The position numbers and the translations under genes are program-made. The notes under the pieces were generated by a model. The model was not told the origin of the DNA. It saw nothing but the letters and a program-made list of their open reading frames with translations, and did not search any database. DNA of 64,000 nucleotides from Liolophura sinensis (lineage: Eukaryota; Mollusca; Polyplacophora; Chitonida; Chitonidae). The DNA lies in contig NC_088298.1 of assembly GCF_032854445.1 (NCBI RefSeq), positions 19,241,976 to 19,305,975 on the forward strand, read 5' to 3'. Positions 56,194 to 64,000 of this stretch are shown here, in pieces (the first letter of the stretch is position 1; each line of letters begins with the position of its first letter).

Positions 56194-57760
56194 GTGAGCT
56201 TAAAATGCATTTGTCCCCGAGTTGATTTGAGCTCTCTCCCCTCCACATTGTAATGAGCTTGGCCTACCCTTATTGTTTTACCCAATCCTGTAGTGCTGTC
56301 TGCTACTGAGTGATTCCATTCTCATGCTTTTGGGTAAATTCATGACTTGTGGCCCATCTTATGTCTCTTTTTAGTTGCGTTTCTTCAGAAGTAAGCTGGA
56401 CTGTATAGCTGATGAAATAATAGAGATTGAGTGTGAACACTACCTGTGACCAACTCTTGCCGGTCTTAAACATACTCTTATTGTTTTATGTTATGCCCAA
56501 AAATAGTCTGGAATTCATTGAAGCATATCAAACATAAATGAGGAATTAAATCTGTGTCTTAAGAAAATGGTGTAATCATCCTATGATGAATAGGATATCC
56601 TGCTAACTGTTATCTTCAAAAAAATAAGGTTCATATCCATGAAAAATGTGAGCTTGGGATCTTAAATGTTTGTTAGTATTACAATAAATAAGGTGAAAAA
56701 GATAAAATATGCAAGAGTTGGCTACAAAAGGCTGGATGCCATGGTGTTACCTTGCTGTACACCTCAGCCTACATTGTGAATTAAGGCCAGAGTGTATCTT
56801 TTAGTTCTCATTTTTGTCCTGTCTTTTTTCTTGTATTTTCAGTGCTAAGTGGTCACTGTCAGTCCATTCCTACACTGTCGTCACTTCGATCTTTATAACT
56901 ATTTGCTTTCAATATGCTTACTAAACTCTAAAATCTGCTCTTTTTTTTTCTTTTACATATATCTTTATAATTAATTAATTTGTTTTTTTTTTTCAAAATT
57001 CTTTATTATTGCTCAATATGCGTTTTATTTCAGTGCACAGTTGTGTAGCGTCTAAATCTTTAATCTTGACTACTAAAAACTATATTGTAGATGCTGTTAC
57101 TAATAAAATTTAAACATTCCTACTAATTCTGAAACTTCAAAGAGATTTTTTTACTTGAAGCTGTCCTGAAAAACTTTTCAAGTTTTATTAGGCAGAAGTA
57201 ATAATTTATAATACAGACCATTTTTGTGGTAATGAACATACATGTATTTGAAATTTGAAACTATTTTATCTGGAACATTTTGACGTTTGCTGAACTAACT
57301 TGGTGCCGGGTCCTGTAGCTTAGTTACATTAATATTAACAAGTGACGACCTGAGAAAACAGGAAGACACAATTGTATTTATTAAACCCGGTGAGTAGATC
57401 AAAAGTGAAGAAAAATAAACTGAAGATGACTCGTGGTCTAGGGGAAACTTTCAGAAATGTAAATTTTTTCCATGTAAAAACACTTAACTTTGTGTCACTG
57501 TTGTTTCCATAAAATGAATGACACTTATAAAACTTATAAAATACACCATCAACATTGAAAAGAGCAAGGAATTTTAGAGGTTATGATTTTTATCAATCAA
57601 CAAGAAGACGCTATGGTGAAGAAGCCTCTGTTAGTACTGAAAAATTATTATAGGTTGGGCAAAAATCAATAATGGATGTCACATATTGTAAGAACCGAAT
57701 CACTGTTGATCCAATTTTTTAAAAAAATTTCCTTTTTGCTTTATTTTTTCATGTTAAAAG

Positions 57761-57788
57761 AAGAAGTAGATGAAGACATGGAAGGGAG
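57761..57788 (+). CDS. 28-nt microexon, acidic
   Basis: Acceptor gttaaaag, donor gtaagc. It adds EEVDEDMEGR. It enters at phase 1 and leaves at phase 2, which is what is needed to join the preceding exon to Ig9 at 58096 (AG|G). It therefore cannot be skipped alone. Confidence 0.75.
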
Positions 57789-58095
57789 GTAAGCACAGAT
57801 GTTGGGCACACTCAACGGGAGATAACCTACTTGCTGCTCTTGCCTTATTGAGTAGCTGCTAGACTATTAATTTAAGTAACAAAATTTTCAGGTTTCAGGT
57901 ACATATCTAGGTGTTTCTTACATATCTAGGTTACATTAGCTATTGGTGTATGCTATGAAAATATCAATGTATGAATATGTAAAATTATTTATCTGAAATA
58001 ATGAAAACAGCAAACTGTTTCTAGCTTCATCTTCAACTCATTGCAGCATTTTATTGTGTTGTTTTTCAATGTTTACATTTCGAAACGTCTTTCAG

Positions 58096-58243
58096 GAAAG
58101 GAATTAAACCAGATTTTGTCGAAAAACTCCAAGATATGATATGCCAAGATGGCACGACAGTAACCTTGTCTTGTACGGTCACGGGGTCACCAAGGCCACA
58201 GATCACCTGGCTTAAGGATGGTAGAGAAGTTCTGGACAGCCAG
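58096..58243 (+). CDS. Post-kinase Ig9, first part
   Basis: 148 nt, phase 2 in and phase 0 out. It reads KGIKPDFVEKLQDM, TVTLSCTVTGSPRPQITWLK, DGREVLDSQ. Confidence 0.94.
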
Positions 58244-58531
58244 GTATGGTTCTGTTTGACTCCACTCCTTGTATGAATAATATCTAGCCAAGTATTTTTG
58301 TCTTCATTTAGGAAACGTGCAATGTGTATAATAAGGGAAAGCAGCCTGTCCAATTGCTTGGAGATATTTTCTTATCACACCTCTACTCACACTCGTCTTT
58401 GATTCCTGGCAACAGAAATGTTTTTAGATAATTGTACATGATCCAAACTCAATGTTTCTAACATGAGTAAATAATTCTTAAAATTTGGCATTTTTCATTA
58501 GATTTGGGAATGATGGGTGGGTTGGGGGGAC

Positions 58532-58752
58532 ATTCGTGGCCTAGTGGTTAGTGTGCTAGCACAGTGCAATGATCGAAGAGCCTCTCGCCAATATGATCGC
58601 TGGGAGTACGATTGCAATACTATCTGCAAAGCCTTGTGGTTTACCCCCAGGCTCTGCCCCATTTCTTTCCACTATAATGATGGGTGCCATGATTTAAGTG
58701 AAATATTCCTGAGAACAGCGTAAAGCTCTAGACAAGTAAATACATAAATAAA
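58532..58752 (+). repeat. Old SINE copy, diverged
   Basis: Recognisable head (ggcctagtggttagtgtgct), body (ccaggctctgccccatttct) and tail (aagtaaatacataaataa), with many changes from the younger copies. Confidence 0.8.
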
Positions 58753-58787
58753 TCATGAATTTTGTGTTACTACTTTGCACCTAACAG

Positions 58788-58935
58788 GATTTCCAGATCA
58801 GCCTGATTTCCGACAGCTGTAAATTGACGATCATAGAACTGTTCCCAGAAGATGAAGGGGAATATAGCTGTGTTGCCATCAACCAATCAGGACAAGCTGT
58901 TACCAAGTGTATGCTTACTGTAGAGGGTGCTGAAG
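58788..58935 (+). CDS. Post-kinase Ig9, second part
   Basis: 148 nt, phase 0 in and phase 1 out. It reads FQISLISDSCKLTIIELF, DEGEYSCVAINQSG and CMLTVEGAE. Donor gtaggt at 58936; an alternative donor at 58927 (gtgctg) would keep the frame but is weaker. Confidence 0.92.
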
Positions 58936-59388
58936 GTAGGTCTGGCTTGTCATTGGTCACTTCTGTCACTCCATCAGCAGTAAATAATTCAGCCACATCT
59001 GATTGGTGGATGGATTGACATTTGCATCAGTTATCACATTTAAACATGAAAGCAAACATGTGCATGGGCTTTTTTTTCCCCTAAATCTATGTTGTACTTA
59101 TCTCTTGAGTGTTTTGTTAAATTTACAAGGTCTTAGGTGCATGATTTCAACATAAGTGAATATATTTAGAAATCAAATGTTGTTTTTTTTTTAAAAATCC
59201 ATCTGTATATTCCCATCCCTTGTCCGTCCCACCTCTACATGTAACCTTGACATTCATCATTTGACCTTGAACATTATTACATAATTTAACCTTCATTAAA
59301 CCTTTATATGACCCCCATAAACTCCTATCAGTCACATGACTTAGTTGTCCAATAACTGTAATGTGCTGTTACCCTCTAACCCATATAG

Positions 59389-59454
59389 ACACAGCCTCCG
59401 TAGCTTCGGGTTCGACTAACGCATCTGGATCTTCCAGACGTTCCTTGCCGTATG
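59389..59454 (+). CDS. 66-nt Ser-rich linker exon (last recognised)
   Basis: Phase 1 at both ends, acceptor cccatatag, donor gtaagt. It reads DTASVASGSTNASGSSRRS, then LPY. Ser-rich with SSRRS, a possible phosphorylation linker like those between titin M-band Ig domains. A strong donor with no stop means the gene continues downstream. Confidence 0.75.
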
Positions 59455-60558
59455 GTAAGTGTGCAAGCTTGAGCTGGAAAAGTGTGCAAGCTTGGGCTGG
59501 AAAAGTGTGCTGAAGTGTGCAACAGTTTAACCCGCAAGCTGCAGTATATGCAACACAACGTTCAGAAACACTGATACTGAAACAAATGTTTATTTTCACT
59601 TTTTCAAGAAATGTCTTATTATTTCTACATATGCAGTTTACAATGTATCCTAATAAAGATAAGTGGTGAAAGTTTATAAAAGTCTTTTAAAAATCACATG
59701 AGTTCAGACCAGCTTAATTTCTTAATTTTTCATTGGTGGAATGTCGGTTGTTAGAGCAAATGCAATTGAAAATGACACGTATGGTTTTGGTAATAAGGCA
59801 AGGGTCTCTATGCTACCCTGAACAATCCTGCTAGACTTTCTCAGTGATCGTTTGAAATACTGTCTAGAAAAAACTTGAATTAGAGATAGAAGGGAGATAC
59901 TTTTGCATACTACGGCTGTGGAGAGTGGTCTGGCAGTGCACTGTTAGCATGGAAGAGTGATTTAATTATACATGTGTGTACCAGCATACTTCCCTTTGAC
60001 CTATACACACTGAATATCCTTCCTGGATTTGTAACTGAAAAAAAAATTGAAAATCAAACAACAAAAATACAAATGCACGTGATAGGTCCAGTTATATTCG
60101 TACATTGCAAATGTCTGCCTACTGAATGCTAAACATTTTCTAAAATGAGTGTACACATCAAAACCCGTAAGACTCGTGCATTGCATGAACATAATTTGAT
60201 TTTTCCTTTAGAAAAATTTTATTTCAGAATATTGACTATGCTCGTTAAACTGTATTTTGTCTTTAGCTTGCCTTTGCAAAGCAGGGCAACCTAGAATGTT
60301 TTGTTCATTTCAGTCAGCTGAACAATTTGGCTGTTGATTTCATGTGATGTCTTGTTTCTTTCTTGTATATTCTTACCTTAAACTCTGACACCTTACCCAA
60401 GTTTAATCTGTTTATGAAATCCACATCTTGAAATCGACACATCATGGAATCTGACAAGCCTCTAGCTGTCCGTCACCTGAGAACGTTGTTGATTTCTGCA
60501 TGTAAAGTTGATAAATCATATGTTCCTTTTTTGTTTTTTCCATGAAATCTGACAGCTA

Positions 60559-60559
60559 C

Positions 60560-60609
<50 letters not shown>
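60559..60609. repeat. (TA)n microsatellite
   Basis: About 25 TA dinucleotides with one TG interruption. Confidence 0.97.
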
Positions 60610-60612
<3 letters not shown>

Positions 60613-62326
60613 ATTTGTGAAATCCACATCTTGAAATTGACTTGCAATCATTTGATCTTAGCCTACCTAGTAGGTTTGAATGTTGTATCAGTGATATTAA
60701 TATGTTTTGATACAATAATCTAACATTCGTTAGCATAACTCCTTATTTGTAAACGTTTAACTTTGCATCATTTGTGTCATTAGTAAGTTTCTAAAGGACA
60801 TGTAGGTGGAGAAATCCCGGAAAACTAGAACATTTACGGCGCTACAAACTGAGTTTATGGGTAAACCAGAGCATAAGACAAAGCTCTGGTGTTACACAGC
60901 TGTGAGAGGTGCACATTGTCATTTATCCTGACTTCACAGAGTAATGCACTAGACACGCTTCACTGACCACAGCCCAGAACAATGACATCTTTATTGTCAG
61001 CCGAGAAAAGTTGGTCATAAACTTTGTACAACAGTTGCTTTTTTTTCTTTTGGCGCTGTTATTTCTTGCCAGAGTGCAAATTCTTGTGTTTAAATTTTCA
61101 TTTGGCATCAGTCTTATTTTAGCCGTGTGATTTACCTGTAAACATTGAAGTCACCTGTACAGTACGCCCAGTCAGTTTGTGGCAAAAGTATGACCCGTCA
61201 TCGTGAAAAATCGCATCATTTAGTGTCCAGTAGAAGAGACCTAACTCTTCAACCTTTTCAATGACCTCACCAACCAATATTTTGAAACATTCTAAGATAA
61301 CTATGGAGTATGGAGAAAAATTTTTCAACGTTTTATGAAGCATCTGTTTTGAGTGACACAAAACAAATCATTTTAGCATCATTTTCATAATAATGTTATG
61401 CATAAATTCTACTACCTTAGGTTGACCTGTTTATGCATGAAGGGGATCACATCTGAAATATTGCAATGAATTCCGATATCAAAATCAAAACACTGCGACT
61501 ATAATTGCCTATTCCATTCAATGTATTTAAGACATGTTGGCGTGAAGTTGGTGGTCTGTGTTTACCTATATTACGCATATACGTTTATTGTCAAATTCTA
61601 TTCCACACAAGACTGTGAACCAGCTGATATTATTTTGGCAGTATATATATGTGTGCGTGTTTTATAGGTACAATAAATACAACAAATGATTTTCTGTTAC
61701 TTAATAAATTTTTTGACGGTGGAGGTTTTGTTATTGTTGTTGTTGTTGAGGATGTTTTTCTTCTTACTTTTTTAACTCTGGAAATGTGTCAAAACTTCCT
61801 GAACATTCTGAATTACATTGTATTATAGCAGTTTTGAAAGGTGTGGATTTCCTGTCTGTGCATTATGACGGCACAACACACCTGTTTTATATCCCTTACT
61901 TGTAACAGGTAGAACTGTGAAATCTGTCTGCAGTTTGTGAAATCCATGAACTGCACAAAAGGAAATAGACATCTGATCTGATCATAGCTGTCAACTTTGT
62001 CAGTCACCATTGTGACTTTTTTCTGAAATGTATCTTGTTTTAATTCATGTGAAGAAAAGAGTTATTTTCACTTGGTAATCAAGATCCTGGATTTCTAATC
62101 CCTGCCATAAGATCTGGTTTCATCGGGGTTTTTTTTGGTTTTTTTTAGCTCTAGGAGCTTGTTATCGATACGTAATGCGTTATCCTATTACCCAGTATTA
62201 TTTTGCATACAGTTTTGAAAAAAACTCGTTCAAGCCAAAATTTTGTCCAGACATAAATCTGCAGTCTTATTTAAGCACATGTCCCCAACAGTCTCACTTT
62301 AGCATCGATTTTGTACATGCTGAAAG

Positions 62327-62426
62327 GGATACAGAATTGACGCTGATTGGCTCACTGGATGTAGGGTTTCCTGGGATAAATCTTACGCCTATCTCACAAC
62401 AGCCAATCAGAATCAATTCTGTATCC
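62327..62426. repeat. 100-bp foldback element
   Basis: ggatacagaattgacgctga near 62327 pairs with tcagaatcaattctgtatcc ending at 62426, and gattggct with agccaatc inside. No coding capacity. Confidence 0.88.
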
Positions 62427-62756
62427 TTTTAAATAGTAATTATATCTTTTAAACACACCAAAAATGTGGACAGAGTACAGGGGGTGCAGATTTAATCCTG
62501 GCCTTTGACCGGAAATGTGAATTTCGAAGGAGGCACGTAATCTTGATAAGTAATAAATTCAGTCGATGATGCCAGTATGGCCATTTTTGCAATCTTAACT
62601 TTCTTGAAGACCCACTGCATCTGCATCTACCAGTATGATGTGTACATGTCTTTGTTAATTACTGATGGTGTATATTCAATGAAACAGCCTGATATATACA
62701 TCATGGAAAGAGATCTGTATCTTCCTTATCTGTATCTTGGAATCAAACTCCATGAC

Positions 62757-62850
62757 CCCCCCCCCCCCACACACACACACCGACCTCCACCCCCCCACCC
62801 CCCCACCCCCACCCCCACTCCCACCCTTCAGACATACACACTCACTCCCC
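62757..62850. repeat. C-rich and CA tract
   Basis: A C run, (CA)n and repeated CCCCCACC over about 90 bp; strongly strand-asymmetric. Confidence 0.95.
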
Positions 62851-64000
62851 TTCCCTTCCTTTCCTGATTTTCATCCAGACACATTTATTGTCCCCCAATG
62901 TTTTTATACACCAGACAAATCCAGTTGATAATTACCCTGTTCAGATTTTCTCACCTTTGATATCTGAGACGCCCCCACTGATTTGGTGTGGTATTATGGC
63001 AGACGCCCAATTAGGGTGTTTACTCTACCCAGACTGGATAGTGGCCCCCCTGTGGTGTTTATTGAGTGTAGGATGGGATTATGATGTGTGTTTAGAGGTA
63101 GGTATTTTGTAACCACCCTCACTCTCCACATCTGCCTTACCCCTAGAGATGACCTTTATCTTTGTCATGTATATCTCATAGGCCAGCTTGATCCCAGATG
63201 TGGCCATATTACCTGTAATCAATACACAGGCAGTTAACAGGTGTAAATCTACCTATATGTCCTCTGTCATGGTCACTTAGAGGTCAAATTTAAATTAACC
63301 GTTAAAAGAACCATGCACTCACCAGCTGAATTATGAGTAAAAATTTGGAAAAATTGTTTTGCTTCAAACTCTAATTTACCGCAAACATGCTCGGCTAAAG
63401 ACGACATACTAAGAAATGTTTATAGGAGCCTCTGGACCATCTTCTGACAGATTTTCATAGAAGTGTAAAAATATCAAGTTTTATCAGAAAATATTGCTTT
63501 TTCATTTCTCGCGACAGAAGCTTCATACTATTCACATATTAATTCAAATCATTAGTTTTGGTTAGGTTATTAGAGTACAATAACCTCTTTCAAACTCTTT
63601 ATCACCGTGTTAAAATATTAGTCATAGATGTGGCATGGCAGTATACACCTCTCAATCACTCCATTGAGACATAGTATAGGGTAACATCCTTTTATTTCAA
63701 TAATCCGTAGCGTGGGTATTTTGGAGCAAACTCTTCTTTTATCTGTTTGAAGTTTTCTGTCTCCATGGACAGTGTTAACAGCTGTCGAGTTGTCTAGTCT
63801 GACGAGGCCCCATTGGGTGAACTTTTTGAAAGTGTTCTAAATTTTTGGGTGGTTTTTATTAAGGGTGCGTCGTTGACGCATTCCATTATCATCAAGTGGA
63901 CTGGCAAGAGCAAAATTGTCGGCTTGTCCCATTTGAGGGATAAAAATAAAACTAACGTTCCAACTTCGCGGAAAGGAAAATCTTTCAAGTTGAGCATTCT

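Larger units (their letters stand above)
213..59454 (+). other. TTN: Titin/twitchin-family giant muscle kinase gene, partial (both ends outside window)
   Basis: One gene model joins about 58 exons. In order the product has at least 20 intact FN3 domains, Ig, Ig, FN3, a Ser/Thr kinase, a regulatory tail and nine or more Ig domains with short linkers. Every junction I checked has AG/GT ends and matching phase, apart from three exons with frame breaks (13092, 21660, 30767). Such proteins are sarcomeric rulers and scaffolds along the thick filament, with the kinase near the M-band or C terminus. Ig-Ig-FN3-kinase order, PAKIHLP opening the second Ig, and a basic linker plus KFTLPL at the second post-kinase Ig point to titin. 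A canonical kinase and DFG are more twitchin-like. The family is certain; the titin versus twitchin name is an inference. Confidence 0.85.
59455..64000 (+). other. Downstream intron to the end of the window
   Basis: 4.5 kb. It contains a (TA)n microsatellite (60559-60609), a foldback element (62327-62426) and a C-rich/CA tract (62757-62850). I found no acceptor followed by an Ig, FN3 or linker frame, and no recognisable 3' UTR. Confidence 0.6.

Noticed and set aside
60260-60360. Possible exon after tttgtctttag
   Set aside because: The phase-1 frame hits a stop quickly and shows no Ig, FN3 or linker character.
62577-62928. Pro/His-rich open frames near the C-rich tract
   Set aside because: Their composition comes from the low-complexity C and CA run; no acceptor or domain.
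1-64000. CRISPR arrays, operons, bacterial promoters or terminators
   Set aside because: The tandem repeats lack unique spacers of constant length, and the window is clearly intron-containing eukaryotic DNA.

Overview
The window is a single eukaryotic locus read on the + strand. It is the 3'-proximal part of one giant muscle protein-kinase gene of the titin/twitchin family. I see about 58 coding exons between 213 and 59454 with consistent GT-AG splicing, and neither the start nor the end of the gene is present. Domain-per-exon FN3 coding with phase-1 introns, AT-rich introns and tRNA-derived SINEs ending in CAATCAAATAAATAAAT-type tails suggest an invertebrate metazoan. A lophotrochozoan (mollusc or brachiopod-like) is my best guess from the SINE tail; that is inference and was not searched.

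Region 1 (213-14299) is a run of fibronectin type III (FN3) domains with no Ig between them, nearly all one domain per exon of 300-306 nt. The domains fall into a three-step order. Type A ends in K-S-P-[YF], type B follows A, type C follows B. A recurs at exons starting 1457, 4824, 6738, 8936, 10908 and 13092. Two copies are frame-broken (13092-13402 and 21660-21951). Two further FN3 relics lie in introns (7851-8133 and 15867-16020). A 7.4-kb intron (14300-21659) follows.

Region 2 (21660-31387) runs FN3 (broken), FN3, Ig, Ig, FN3, kinase. The Ig-Ig-FN3-kinase order is that of titin A168-A169-A170-kinase and of the twitchin/projectin kinase region. The second Ig opens with PAKIHLP, as I recall for titin A169. 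The kinase spans six exons (27658-31387). It keeps the glycine loop, Lys, HLDLKPEN, DFG and APE motifs, but the exon at 30767-30918 is one base short. The kinase exon at 29105 is preceded by four upstream tandem copies of its own splice acceptor and 5' end.

Region 3 (31776-59454) encodes a regulatory tail, then at least nine complete Ig domains, one half-Ig, and several short linker exons (28-66 nt). A basic linker followed by an Ig starting KFTLPL between Ig1 and Ig2 resembles titin M1-M2, and the Ig count (over five) is more like the titin M-band than twitchin. The last recognised exon is a Ser-rich linker (59389-59454). No stop codon, 3' UTR or further exon was found to 64000, so the gene probably continues.

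Introns hold SINE copies (one pair sharing 3' flank), a two-copy 250-bp MITE, two foldback elements and several minisatellites, including one built on the octamer ATGCAAAT.
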